The position numbers were made by a program, and so were the translations under genes. The notes beneath the pieces were generated by a model. That model was given only the letters and a program-made list of their open reading frames with translations. It had not been told where the DNA came from and did no database searches. From Bacteroides fragilis (lineage in GTDB: Bacteria; Bacteroidota; Bacteroidia; Bacteroidales; Bacteroidaceae): 64,000 nucleotides of DNA. Of the stretch, positions 26,724-35,046 are shown piece after piece; position 1 is the first letter of the stretch, and each line of letters starts with the position of its first letter. Where the stretch lies: positions 62,001 through 126,000 of the forward strand of contig NZ_SZUU01000010.1 of assembly GCF_019583405.1 (NCBI RefSeq). Reading direction: 5' to 3'.

Positions 26724-26756
26724 ACCGGAAGGCTCCGCGAGGAGGTTTCCGGTTTT
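26724..26756 (+). terminator. Intrinsic terminator after the gene remnant
   Basis: ACCGGAA (26724-26730) pairs with TTCCGGT (26747-26753), with an inner CTCC-GCGA-GGAG hairpin, followed by TTTTG. It is oriented plus, but no intact plus-strand gene precedes it. Confidence 0.6.
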
Positions 26757-26765
26757 GTGTTCTTG

Positions 26766-26803
26766 CTGTCGGGATCTGTAAGAGTGATCACTCTGCCCGG
26801 CAG
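26766..26803. repeat. Second hairpin downstream of the remnant
   Basis: CTGTCGGG (26766-26773) pairs with CCCGGCAG (26796-26803) with one G-U, and the loop holds the perfect palindrome AGAGTGATCACTCT (26781-26794). It ends 43 bp from the 3' end of the minus-strand lipoprotein gene and may serve that gene. Confidence 0.6.
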
Positions 26804-26845
26804 TCGTCGGATGGAGTCCGGATTTCGCTGAAGGTAGCCTGATGA

Positions 26846-27805
26846 TTATTCCAGTACCGGTACATCTATCGTTTCGTTCTCTTCTTGCCAGTTATCAATG
26901 GTGAATCCCCCGGAAGTTTCTTCCGAGAAGATATCACCCAAAGTTAGTGTAAGGGTCAGTTTGTTGTTGGCTTTTAGCGGGGCATTCAGTGGTTGCTGAT
27001 AGACCTTGGTGTTTCCGTTTTTAAGTTTGATGATCAGTTTGAACATCGGCTTGGCGGACGATGGGAAAAGCATGACCGTGGCATTACTCATCTGAGTGCC
27101 ATCTGTCGACAATACAAGTGGGAAAGATACTGTTTTGGTTTGATTGACCGGAGCGGCTGTATACATGTTCAACTTCTCGGCAATGCCTCCTACGTGTACT
27201 TCCATGCTGGCAATACTGGAACTGAGAATACCGTTGTTCTTGTTCTTGACGATTACTTTCAGTCCGGCAACAACACGCTGCATGGCTGCACTCAGTTCCT
27301 CCGTGCCGATATGTGCCGGTTTCACTGTATACACCAAGTCGAATACCGGATAGTAGGTCGTATCCGCCGAGACCTTCCGGAGCCCGAAATACTGTTGTGA
27401 AAGGTCACCTCCGATACTGATCTGGGGATCGACGACGACCGGATTGCTGTAAATCGGTTCTTCATATTTCGGGGTACCCCAGTATATCATGTTGTAAGTG
27501 CCTACCGGGAGAGATATTTCCCTGTTATTATCTCCGTAGATCTCTCCGTTCTGGAGGTAATACATTCCCGGGAAGGGTGTTAGCTTGCCTCCGATATAAT
27601 TGCCATAATAAATGGCACCTCCTGCCTGGCAAGGGTAGGCTTCCAATACACCCGTCATCGGACTCTGTGTATCGGATAGGGTAACACTTAAATCGGGAGT
27701 GACCAAATTCCCATTATCGTCTTTACAGGTTACGCATGAATCATCATCCGAGCAGCTGTAAAATATTGCAGCGGTCAGAAGGGTCAGGAATATTAATTTC
27801 TTCAT
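26846..27805 (-). CDS. Mfa2/FimB-like lipoprotein
   Basis: A 319-residue exported protein with a lipoprotein signal (FLTLLTAAIFYSCSDDD). It consists of two beta-rich halves, with LPVGTYNMIYWG near 100-112 and a C-terminal run KANNKLTLTLTLGDIFSEE, then FTIDNWQEENETIDVPVLE. The tryptophan near the end preceded by a TLTL strand is typical of Mfa2/FimB-type fimbrial anchor proteins and related DUF5119-like lipoproteins. No tip or major fimbrillin gene is adjacent, so it is a stand-alone copy. Alternatives are another family of surface beta-sandwich lipoproteins. It diverges from the methyltransferase-like gene. Confidence 0.6.
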   Translation of the reverse strand: MKKLIFLTLLTAAIFYSCSDDDSCVTCKDDNGNLVTPDLSVTLSDTQSPMTGVLEAYPCQAGGAIYYGNYIGGKLTPFPGMYYLQNGEIYGDNNREISLPVGTYNMIYWGTPKYEEPIYSNPVVVDPQISIGGDLSQQYFGLRKVSADTTYYPVFDLVYTVKPAHIGTEELSAAMQRVVAGLKVIVKNKNNGILSSSIASMEVHVGGIAEKLNMYTAAPVNQTKTVSFPLVLSTDGTQMSNATVMLFPSSAKPMFKLIIKLKNGNTKVYQQPLNAPLKANNKLTLTLTLGDIFSEETSGGFTIDNWQEENETIDVPVLE

Positions 27806-27869
27806 AAATCTTCTGGTTTAGGTTTTTAATTACTTGCATATAACACTTTACTTCTCAAATGGTTTTATA

Positions 27870-27877
27870 TATCTTTG
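27870..27877 (+). promoter_or_regulatory. -7 box for the methyltransferase-like gene
   Basis: TATCTTTG is an exact TAnnTTTG box. It covers the TTG that would be the longest in-frame start (27875-27877), so translation should start at ATG 27908. Confidence 0.65.
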
Positions 27878-27907
27878 CGCATTGAACGCGATATATTTCA
27901 ATTTATT

Positions 27908-28537
27908 ATGAACGGATTTCTACTGTTGAAACGTCCTTTTATCTGGTTGGCCCGCTTTCGCCACCGTTGTGGATATGGGGTTCATTCACCGTTTGCTTTC
28001 GACCTGATAACCAACGTCATCTATGAGCGTACGCCTTACTATGCTTATAATTCGCTGGAAGCCGAGCAAAAGAAGATGTCGGCAAGTCCCGGCAGGAAGT
28101 GGCGGCATGAATCAAAAAAGGTGAACCGGTTATTGTTCCGGTTGGTCAACCGGATGCAGCCTGCTACGATTGTGGATGCCGGAACGTTATCGACATCGTC
28201 CTTGTATCTGCAGGCCGGACATGCCAAAGCCGGTTATCTGGGCGCTTCTGATTTGTCGGAACTCTTTTTAGAGAAAGATACACCTGTCGATTTTCTTTAT
28301 TTGCATCATTACCGTAATCCGGAATTTGTAGAGAAGGTATTCGATATCTGTGCATCGAGAACAACGGAACAAGGAGTTTTTGTGATTGCCGGTATCTGCT
28401 ATACGAAAAAGATGAAAGCACTCTGGAAAAAGATACAGCAGGATGACCGGACGGGTGTTACATTCGACTTATATGATCTTGGAATCGTCTTTTTCGACCG
28501 TACGAAGATAAAACAGCACTATATCGTCAACTTCTGA
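27908..28537 (+). CDS. Degenerate class I SAM methyltransferase-like protein
   Basis: A 209-residue protein starting at ATG 27908 (MNGFLLLKRPFIWL). Its ends match Bacteroidetes class I methyltransferases: an N-terminal RFRHRCGYGVHSPFAFDLI and a C-terminal KMKALWKKIQQDDRTGVTFDLYDLGIVFF. The central SAM site is eroded: VDAGTLSTSSLYLQAGHAKA stands where a GTSxGxST-type motif I is expected, and FLYLHHYRNPEF replaces the usual FIDGNH-type motif. It also appears to lack a stretch between those motifs. The protein may have lost methyl transfer and kept another role, or be drifting. It is followed 48 bp later by the cobalamin adenosyltransferase gene on the same strand. Confidence 0.65.
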   Translation: MNGFLLLKRPFIWLARFRHRCGYGVHSPFAFDLITNVIYERTPYYAYNSLEAEQKKMSASPGRKWRHESKKVNRLLFRLVNRMQPATIVDAGTLSTSSLYLQAGHAKAGYLGASDLSELFLEKDTPVDFLYLHHYRNPEFVEKVFDICASRTTEQGVFVIAGICYTKKMKALWKKIQQDDRTGVTFDLYDLGIVFFDRTKIKQHYIVNF

Positions 28538-28585
28538 ATCCTTTTGTGTGTTAACCTTTACAGAAATAATAAACTTACTATCATT

Positions 28586-29149
28586 ATGAAAAAGAGTCTT
28601 GTATATACAAAAACGGGTGATAAAGGAACAACGGGTCTGATAGGAGGAACCCGTGTGCCGAAAACCCACATCCGCCTTGAAGCGTATGGAACGGTCGATG
28701 AACTGAACTCGAATCTGGGATTACTGGCAACTTACCTAATGGACGAGCATGATTTGGATTTCGTACAGTCGGTGCAGGATAAACTGTTTGCCATTGGTTC
28801 GCATCTGGCCACTGACCAGGAGAAGATCCAACTGCACGATGTCAGTATTATTACCCCTGCCGATGTAGAAGCTATTGAACGTGAAATTGATGCTGCCGAC
28901 GAAATTCTTCCGCCTTTACATTCCTTCATCATTCCGGGAGGAAGTCGTGGCTCGGCACTTTGCCACGTTTGCCGTACCGTTTGCCGGAGGGCGGAGCGGC
29001 GTATTCTTGCATTATCCGAAAGCTATACAATCTCTGCCGATTTGCTGGCTTATGTCAACCGGCTGTCTGATTATTTATTTGTCTTGTCTCGTAAAATGAA
29101 TTTTAATGAGGGAAAAGATGAAATATTTTGGAATAATAGTTGCAAGTGA
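28586..29149 (+). CDS. Cob(I)yrinic acid a,c-diamide adenosyltransferase (PduO type)
   Basis: A 187-residue enzyme that moves the adenosyl group of ATP to reduced corrinoid, giving adenosylcobalamin. The ATP-binding N-terminus is KTGDKGTTGLIGGTRVPK (about 8-25) and the second signature is CRTVCRRAERRILAL (about 130-145), followed by YVNRLSDYLFVLSRKMN. The start is ATG 28586; the frame extends upstream to a TTG or other codon without support. It serves B12-dependent enzymes such as methylmalonyl-CoA mutase used in propionate formation. It probably shares a transcript with the methyltransferase-like gene. Confidence 0.92.
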   Translation: MKKSLVYTKTGDKGTTGLIGGTRVPKTHIRLEAYGTVDELNSNLGLLATYLMDEHDLDFVQSVQDKLFAIGSHLATDQEKIQLHDVSIITPADVEAIEREIDAADEILPPLHSFIIPGGSRGSALCHVCRTVCRRAERRILALSESYTISADLLAYVNRLSDYLFVLSRKMNFNEGKDEIFWNNSCK

Positions 29150-29169
29150 AATATTTTATTATACTTTTG
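29140..29169 (+). promoter_or_regulatory. Promoter for the DUF2795 gene
   Basis: A -33 TTG (29140-29142), a 19-bp spacer and a -7 box TACTTTTG (29162-29169). It overlaps the 3' end of the adenosyltransferase gene. Confidence 0.65.
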
Positions 29170-29220
29170 CCGAAAAATAGAGAGTAGGTAATAATATTCA
29201 CATTTTAAATACGAAAGCTT

Positions 29221-29442
29221 ATGTATTGGACGTTGGAATTAGCATCTAAACTGGAAGATGCTCCTTGGCCGGCAACTAAGGATGAACTGATTGATTATGC
29301 CATGCGGTCGGGTGCTCCTCTTGAAGTGATTGAAAACCTTCAGGAAATGGAAGATGAAGGCGAAATCTATGAAAGTATAGAAGATATTTGGCCGGATTAC
29401 CCCAGTAAAGAAGATTTCTTCTTCAATGAAGAGGAGTATTGA
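29221..29442 (+). CDS. DUF2795 domain small acidic protein
   Basis: A 73-residue cytoplasmic protein, strongly acidic at its C-terminus (EDEGEIYESIEDIWPDYPSKEDFFFNEEEY). The N-terminal half (LEDAPWPATKDELIDYAMRSGAPLEVIENLQEM) is the DUF2795-type fold, whose function is unknown. It has its own promoter and a strong terminator 27 bp after its stop, so it is a single-gene unit. The family is widely kept in Bacteroidetes, which argues for a basic cell role. Confidence 0.85.
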   Translation: MYWTLELASKLEDAPWPATKDELIDYAMRSGAPLEVIENLQEMEDEGEIYESIEDIWPDYPSKEDFFFNEEEY

Positions 29443-29468
29443 TACGGACGAATGAATTGAAAATAATG

Positions 29469-29510
29469 AATAGTCCCGATAAACCAGATCGTTTATCGGG
29501 ACTATTTTAT
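29469..29510. terminator. Bidirectional terminator
   Basis: AATAGTCCCGATAAAC (29469-29484) pairs perfectly with GTTTATCGGGACTATT (29491-29506) round a 6-nt loop, with TTTAT after and A-rich sequence before. It separates the DUF2795 gene from the converging porin gene. Confidence 0.9.
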
Positions 29511-29515
29511 TGGGA

Positions 29516-30703
29516 TTAGAACATTGGTAGCTGATAGATGAAACCTAAAGACAAACGATTGGTACTGTAGTTCTCCTGTCCCAAAACTTTGGCACGATGT
29601 GTGAAATCGTATGAACGCCCCACGTAGGTCAGGAAGAAATGCAGGTTGGTCTTCATCGGGTAAAATTCTACTCCGGCCAGGTATCCCCAAGAAGTACGAT
29701 AGTTACCTTTTTCAATGCCATCAGCCGCTTTAGTAACCGAAGCTGTTTCGTACATACCTTTTACAAAAGCATTCCATTTCGGGAGGAAACGGTAGTTGAG
29801 CTTGGTCACCACAGATAAGTAATCGGCGTTGAAAGCATTGTGTCCGCTGGCATTACCCACGATTCCTGTGATAGTACCGTTGCGGTCGATACCTTCCTGT
29901 GAATACATGAAGTCGACAAACATATTGAACTTATCCAGATTCAGTTCGTTGCCCACTGCATAATAGTAAAGGTTCTTGCCCTTAGCTTCACTCATGACGG
30001 AGGCCGACCAGCGGGTTTTGAATACCTCATTGAAGTTGCCGTTCCAGTTCAGGGTATAGACCAGTGGCATCTTCCCCGATCTGAGATCCGGCAATTTGCC
30101 TTCCGAATCTTCGGTGATTCCGTATGTCTTGTCAAACGAACTGTTACGGCTATTCAGAATCTGCAGGTTGAGTTGCTGGGTGGGGGTAATATTATAACCC
30201 ACGTTCAGTCCGGTCATAAAATTACTCATATTCTCAATCATGTCACTGTATTCGTAAATGTCGATTGGATTCAGGTCGAACTCAAATCCTCCGTAAGCGG
30301 CACATTGCTTACCGGCAAAGAAAGAGAACTGATCGTTCAGTTTCACACCGATTCCGGCATAGTCTATCGAGGTAGGGATGTTATCGATCATTCCTCCTCC
30401 TTCGTTCGAACGGTTCAGGCGTTGACGATAGCGGTAAGAGAGCCAGTTGTTGAGATTACCTTTTGCTTCGATGCGGAGTTGACGCATTTTGAATACTCCT
30501 TCGTCGAAACCATCGCGGAAGTTAGCGTCAAAACTACCTTGCATATTGAGGTACAGATTGAACTTATCCGTCTTTTTTTGCACGTTGGCCAACTCTTCGT
30601 ACAACGATTTGTTTTCCAGAAACATTTCTTTCTTTTCTGTCTTTTGTGCATACACTCCTTGAATGCTGCCCGCAAGGAGCAGCATTGCCATTAATTTCTT
30701 CAT
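29516..30703 (-). CDS. Outer-membrane porin, OprO/OprP-like
   Basis: A 395-residue exported beta-barrel (signal peptide about 1-19, ending VYA). The segments FNLYLNMQGSFDANFRD, VFKMRQLRIEAKGNLNNWLSYRYRQRLNR and the terminal LSLGFIYQLPMF with a closing aromatic residue fit PF07396-type porins. It is the third gene of a minus-strand unit dcuB-ansB-porin (33-bp gap to the asparaginase gene), so it probably lets asparagine or dicarboxylates cross the outer membrane. Substrate choice is inference from context. Confidence 0.82.
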   Translation of the reverse strand: MKKLMAMLLLAGSIQGVYAQKTEKKEMFLENKSLYEELANVQKKTDKFNLYLNMQGSFDANFRDGFDEGVFKMRQLRIEAKGNLNNWLSYRYRQRLNRSNEGGGMIDNIPTSIDYAGIGVKLNDQFSFFAGKQCAAYGGFEFDLNPIDIYEYSDMIENMSNFMTGLNVGYNITPTQQLNLQILNSRNSSFDKTYGITEDSEGKLPDLRSGKMPLVYTLNWNGNFNEVFKTRWSASVMSEAKGKNLYYYAVGNELNLDKFNMFVDFMYSQEGIDRNGTITGIVGNASGHNAFNADYLSVVTKLNYRFLPKWNAFVKGMYETASVTKAADGIEKGNYRTSWGYLAGVEFYPMKTNLHFFLTYVGRSYDFTHRAKVLGQENYSTNRLSLGFIYQLPMF

Positions 30704-30735
30704 AAGTGTTCAGGTTTTATCGGTCTAATGCCCGG

Positions 30736-31794
30736 TTAATACTCATTAAAATATTGCTGGATCTGCTTCCAGTCGTTGGTTTTGGTCAGTGCAAGCATCA
30801 GCAGTACACGTGACTTTTGCGGGTTCAATTCCTGCGAAGCGATAAATTGATATTGAGCATCATCCACCTCGGCATCCAGTGTCGTAGGTCCGGTCGGTAC
30901 ACGGGATGAACGGACAACGAGTATTCCTTTCTTACGGGCTTCCGTCAGTACCGGGAAAATGTTCTTGTGAATGTTTCCGTTACCTACGCCGGCATGGATA
31001 ATACCCTTATAATCGTGGTGTAGAAGTGGGGTTACCATATCTGCCTCAATGTTTGAGTAACTATAAACGATACCTACTTTAGGCAGAGTGTTCAGGTTGG
31101 TTACGTCGAACACAGACTGAGTGGTATGCTTTTTCAGTGGGGCTTGGTTGTAAAATACCTTTCCGTTGAAGATATAGCCCAACGCTCCGGAGTTGGGGGC
31201 CTGGAAGGTTTGTACATCGATTGTATTCATCTTTAATACGCTTTCTGCCCCAAGAATCAATCCGTTCATGGCTACCAGTACGCCTTTGCCTACAGATTCT
31301 TTGGCTCCTGCGGTGACTACGGCGTTATAAAGGTTCAGCGGACCATCGGCACTAAGTGCGGTGGAAGGACGCATGGCTCCTACCAGCACCACCGGCTTGT
31401 CGCTTTTGACGGTCAGGTTCAGGAAGTAAGCCGTTTCTTCCATTGTATCTGTTCCGTGAGTGATAACGATGCCGTCGATATCCGGACGTTTCAACAACTG
31501 GTTGATCTTTTTGGCAAGTATCAGCCATACTTCGTCGTTCATGTCCTGCGAACCGATGCGCACAATTTGTTCACCGGTCACATTGGCAATGTTTTTTAGT
31601 TCGGGTACTGCATCCAGCAGTGTACCGATTGCTACTTGTCCGGCTGTGTAATTGGTAGAGGTTGCCGAGCCGCCTGTCCCGGCAATCGTTCCTCCGGTAG
31701 CAAGGATGTGAATGTTTGGCTTCTGTGCGAAGGCCATCATTGTGGAAAGCAGTAGTGTAACCACTACAAGGCTTAGTCTTTTTAGTTCTTTCAT
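30736..31794 (-). CDS. ansB: Periplasmic type II L-asparaginase
   Basis: A 352-residue exported enzyme (signal peptide about 1-23, ending AFA) that hydrolyses asparagine to aspartate and ammonia. The nucleophile Thr36 lies in TGGTIAG, and the second signature ITHGTDTMEETA (about 111-122) supplies Thr115 and Asp116. A VGAMRPSTALSADGPLN segment also fits the family. Encoded directly between the DcuB transporter and a porin and facing aspartase across the divergent promoter region, it feeds aspartate into fumarate production. Length is normal for the type II family. Confidence 0.95.
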   Translation of the reverse strand: MKELKRLSLVVVTLLLSTMMAFAQKPNIHILATGGTIAGTGGSATSTNYTAGQVAIGTLLDAVPELKNIANVTGEQIVRIGSQDMNDEVWLILAKKINQLLKRPDIDGIVITHGTDTMEETAYFLNLTVKSDKPVVLVGAMRPSTALSADGPLNLYNAVVTAGAKESVGKGVLVAMNGLILGAESVLKMNTIDVQTFQAPNSGALGYIFNGKVFYNQAPLKKHTTQSVFDVTNLNTLPKVGIVYSYSNIEADMVTPLLHHDYKGIIHAGVGNGNIHKNIFPVLTEARKKGILVVRSSRVPTGPTTLDAEVDDAQYQFIASQELNPQKSRVLLMLALTKTNDWKQIQQYFNEY

Positions 31795-31837
31795 GACTCA
31801 ACTGTTATTTAGGTTAAAAAATAGATAGTTCGTATTT

Positions 31838-33148
31838 TTAAAATACCTGGATGAAGAGCAATCCGAGTACGATAGCTACAACGGTTGATACCAATCCGGG
31901 CATCATAAACGAATGATTCAACACATATTTACCGATTTTGGTTGTTCCTGTACGGTCGAAATTGATGGCAGCAACCACCGTCGGATAATTCGGAATGAAG
32001 AAGTATCCGTTTACGGCCGGGAACATGGCGATCAGCATATACGGCGAAATGCCGAGGGCGATGCCCAGTGGCATCAGTGCACGTACTGTGGCCGCCTGAC
32101 TGTAAAGCAGGATAGACATTACGAACAAAGCTATTCCGAATAACCACGGCATCTGCCGAACCAATCCTTCGATAGATTCTGTCAGTTGCCCCATGTTGCC
32201 TTGCAGGAATGTGTCACCCATCCAGGCTATACCGAAGATGGCGATTACCGCCTGCATTCCTGCCGGGAAAACAGAACCTTGTGTTGCTTTGATTCCATCC
32301 GTCTTGGTAATTATCAGGATAAGCGCAGCTGCCGAAAGCATTACGATTTCAATAATGGCAGACATCCCTAATGTAATGGTTTCTCCGTCTATCAGGAAGG
32401 TGGGGCGCATACCGTCGAAAGACCCGAAGAGTACGATGAAGGCCGTTGCTAAAATGAAAATCAGAACCGAGATCATTGCATTGCGCTTGTTGTGTACGTC
32501 CTTAATTTCCACTTTCTTAGAGTCGAAATACCCTTCTGCCAATCGCTTCTGATATTCCGGGTCGTCTACCAGTTCTTTACCCACTTTCATTGAGAACAGT
32601 GCACCTACCAGCACACCGATAATAGTAGCGGGGATTGTTATTTTTAAAATGTCAAATAAAGTAATGTCAAAACCTGCCAGAAGTCCGAGCAAGGCAACTG
32701 TGGCTGCCGAAATGGGACTGGCCGTGATGGCTTGCTGGGAAGCGATAACGGCGATGCCGAGAGGGCGTTCCGGACGGATTTTTGTTTCGGTGGCCACTTC
32801 GGCAATCACCGGCAGTACGGAATAGGCAACATGTCCCGTACCGGCAACGAAGGTGAACAGATAAGTCACAATAGGGCTCAAAAGAGTGACGTGCGACGGG
32901 TTTTTACGCAATAACTTTTCTGCCAGCTTCACCATATAGTCCAGTCCGCCGGCTGCCTGCATGCACGATGCAGCCGAAATAACTGCGGCAATCATCAACA
33001 TTACATCGATTGGAGGGGCTGTGGGTTGCAGTCCGAAGACAAAAGTCAGTATTCCTAAACCTACGCCGCCCATTACTCCGAGTCCGATACCTCCTAAACG
33101 GGCACCGATAATAATAGCTGTCAGTACAAAAGCCAATTGTAAAATCAT
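31838..33148 (-). CDS. dcuB: Anaerobic C4-dicarboxylate transporter, DcuA/DcuB family
   Basis: A 436-residue inner-membrane carrier of about 10-12 hydrophobic segments. The N-terminal GARLGGIGLGVMGGVGLGIL and internal GTGHVAYSVLPVIAEVA, ASQQAITASPISAATVAL segments are typical of the Dcu family. It exchanges aspartate, fumarate or malate for succinate during anaerobic growth. The first gene of a minus-strand operon with ansB and a porin, it has a -7 box TATCTTTG 23 bp ahead. Symbol dcuB rather than dcuA is a convention choice. Confidence 0.92.
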   Translation of the reverse strand: MILQLAFVLTAIIIGARLGGIGLGVMGGVGLGILTFVFGLQPTAPPIDVMLMIAAVISAASCMQAAGGLDYMVKLAEKLLRKNPSHVTLLSPIVTYLFTFVAGTGHVAYSVLPVIAEVATETKIRPERPLGIAVIASQQAITASPISAATVALLGLLAGFDITLFDILKITIPATIIGVLVGALFSMKVGKELVDDPEYQKRLAEGYFDSKKVEIKDVHNKRNAMISVLIFILATAFIVLFGSFDGMRPTFLIDGETITLGMSAIIEIVMLSAAALILIITKTDGIKATQGSVFPAGMQAVIAIFGIAWMGDTFLQGNMGQLTESIEGLVRQMPWLFGIALFVMSILLYSQAATVRALMPLGIALGISPYMLIAMFPAVNGYFFIPNYPTVVAAINFDRTGTTKIGKYVLNHSFMMPGLVSTVVAIVLGLLFIQVF

Positions 33149-33469
33149 ATCTTTCTTTTTTAATTTTTGGGCAAAGATAATTTAATAAATTGTCTCTGAA
33201 TTGGTAAATGATATGGTAATCAACAAAAAAGAAGTTAATTGGTTTTTGCTGGTTTGCATATTTTTTCATTGTGAAGGAGATTTTATAAAATATCTCTCAA
33301 TCGGATGCTATTTACAATATGATACATGTATTTGCTTTATTATACGTAAATTACTCCTTGTTTAAAGTATGTTAACTAAATAGTGAATATGATTGCTTTC
33401 AAAACAATATTGCTTAAGTTTGGTTATTATAAACACAGTTAAGATTATAATTGTTAATAAAGATATATT
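33149..33469. promoter_or_regulatory. Divergent dcuB / aspA control region
   Basis: This 321-bp AT-rich gap holds the dcuB -7 box TATCTTTG (minus, 33172-33179). For aspA the best candidate is TTTG at 33419-33422 with TATAATTG at 33446-33453, which has one mismatch and too long a spacer. Nothing coding was seen. Shared control of the two arms is plausible because they encode one pathway. Confidence 0.5.
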
Positions 33470-34903
33470 ATGAAAGAAGAATTATCGAAAGCAACTCGTA
33501 CAGAGAGTGATTTAATAGGTGAACGTGAAGTACCCGAAACCGCCTTATATGGCGTACAAACCCTTCGGGGAATAGAGAACTTCCGCATTAGTAAATATCA
33601 TCTTTGTGAGTATCCCTTATTTATCAATGCACTGGCCATTACCAAGATGGGAGCCGCTATGGCTAACTTTGAACTTGGATTGCTGACCGAAGAACAGGCA
33701 AATGCCATTCTCCATGCATGTAAAGAAATTCTGGAAGGCAAACATCACGACCAATTCCCGGTAGACATGATTCAGGGTGGAGCCGGAACTACCACCAATA
33801 TGAATGCCAACGAGGTGATAGCCAACCGCGCACTCGAGTTAATGGGACATAAACGTGGGGAATATCAATATTGTTCGCCCAATGATCATGTTAACCGTTC
33901 GCAGTCTACCAATGACGCTTATCCGACCGCTATCCATATCGGTATGTATTATACGCACCTCAAACTGGTGAAGCATTTCAAAGAAGTGATCGGTGCTTTC
34001 CGGAGAAAAGCAGAAGAGTTTGCACATGTGATCAAGATGGGGCGTACACAGTTGGAAGATGCGGTGCCGATGACGCTTGGGCAGACATTCAATGGTTTTG
34101 CCAGCATCCTTCAAGATGAAATTAAGAATCTGGACTTTGCTGCACAGGACTTCCTGACAGTCAATATGGGAGCTACTGCCATCGGAACCGGAATTACCGC
34201 CGAACCGGAATATGCTGCCAAATGCATCGCGGCCCTCCGGAAGATTACCGGGCTGGATATCCGTTTGGCCGACGATCTGATAGGAGCTACTTCCGATACT
34301 TCCTGTCTGGTGGGATATTCTTCAGCCATGCGTCGTATAGCTGTAAAAATGAATAAGATTTGTAATGACTTGCGTCTTCTGGCATCCGGCCCGCGTTGCG
34401 GGTTGGGTGAGATTAATCTGCCCGCTATGCAACCCGGTTCGTCTATCATGCCCGGTAAGGTAAATCCGGTTATCCCCGAAGTGATGAACCAGATCGACTA
34501 TAAAGTGATAGGCAACGACCTTTGCGTGGCTATGAGCGGTGAAGCGGCTCAAATGGAGCTGAATGCGATGGAGCCGGTTATGGCACAATGTTGCTTTGAA
34601 TCTGCCGATTTGCTGATGAATGGGTTCGATACACTGCGTACCTTGTGTGTAGACGGCATTACGGCCAATGAGGAGAAATGCCGGAAAGATGTTCACAACA
34701 GCATCGGTGTGGTGACAGCCCTCAACCCTGTCATCGGATACAAGAATTCTACTAAGATTGCCAAAGAGGCACAGGAGACCGGTAAGGGAGTTTACGAATT
34801 GGTGTTGGAACATAACATTCTTTCAAAAGAAGATCTCGATACGATCTTGAAGCCGGAAAACATGATTCATCCGGTGAAACTTGATATTAAGCCCAATCAT
34901 TGA
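33470..34903 (+). CDS. aspA: Aspartate ammonia-lyase (aspartase)
   Basis: A 477-residue cytoplasmic enzyme that converts aspartate to fumarate and ammonia. The superfamily signature GSSIMPGKVNP begins at residue 323, with the catalytic-loop serine in it (Ser325 region). Other blocks are TTTNMNANEVIANRA, NRSQSTNDAYPTA and GRTQLEDAVPMTLGQ. Length and motifs match bacterial aspartase rather than fumarase C. Fumarate made here can be reduced to succinate, giving the cell an electron sink. It is transcribed away from dcuB-ansB-porin and ends at a strong terminator. Confidence 0.96.
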   Translation: MKEELSKATRTESDLIGEREVPETALYGVQTLRGIENFRISKYHLCEYPLFINALAITKMGAAMANFELGLLTEEQANAILHACKEILEGKHHDQFPVDMIQGGAGTTTNMNANEVIANRALELMGHKRGEYQYCSPNDHVNRSQSTNDAYPTAIHIGMYYTHLKLVKHFKEVIGAFRRKAEEFAHVIKMGRTQLEDAVPMTLGQTFNGFASILQDEIKNLDFAAQDFLTVNMGATAIGTGITAEPEYAAKCIAALRKITGLDIRLADDLIGATSDTSCLVGYSSAMRRIAVKMNKICNDLRLLASGPRCGLGEINLPAMQPGSSIMPGKVNPVIPEVMNQIDYKVIGNDLCVAMSGEAAQMELNAMEPVMAQCCFESADLLMNGFDTLRTLCVDGITANEEKCRKDVHNSIGVVTALNPVIGYKNSTKIAKEAQETGKGVYELVLEHNILSKEDLDTILKPENMIHPVKLDIKPNH

Positions 34904-34938
34904 TACCAAGCATAGAAGCCTAATTTTCAGTAAGTAGG

Positions 34939-34980
34939 GGAGGAAATGCCCGAACGGGCATTTCCTCCTTTTTTATTTTT
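34939..34980 (+). terminator. Terminator of aspA
   Basis: A perfect 14-bp stem, GGAGGAAATGCCCG (34939-34952) with CGGGCATTTCCTCC (34955-34968), a 2-nt AA centre, then a T-rich run. Confidence 0.95.
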
Positions 34981-35046
34981 AGGGTGTGGTAGCGTACAAA
35001 TTTCGGCAATAATATGTATCTTTCCCGTCGGTTAATAATTTGTACT

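Noticed and set aside
26651..26842. 63-codon ORF between the DUF2961 and lipoprotein genes
   Set aside because: It runs through a terminator hairpin and a palindrome, so it is structured non-coding DNA; no domain seen.
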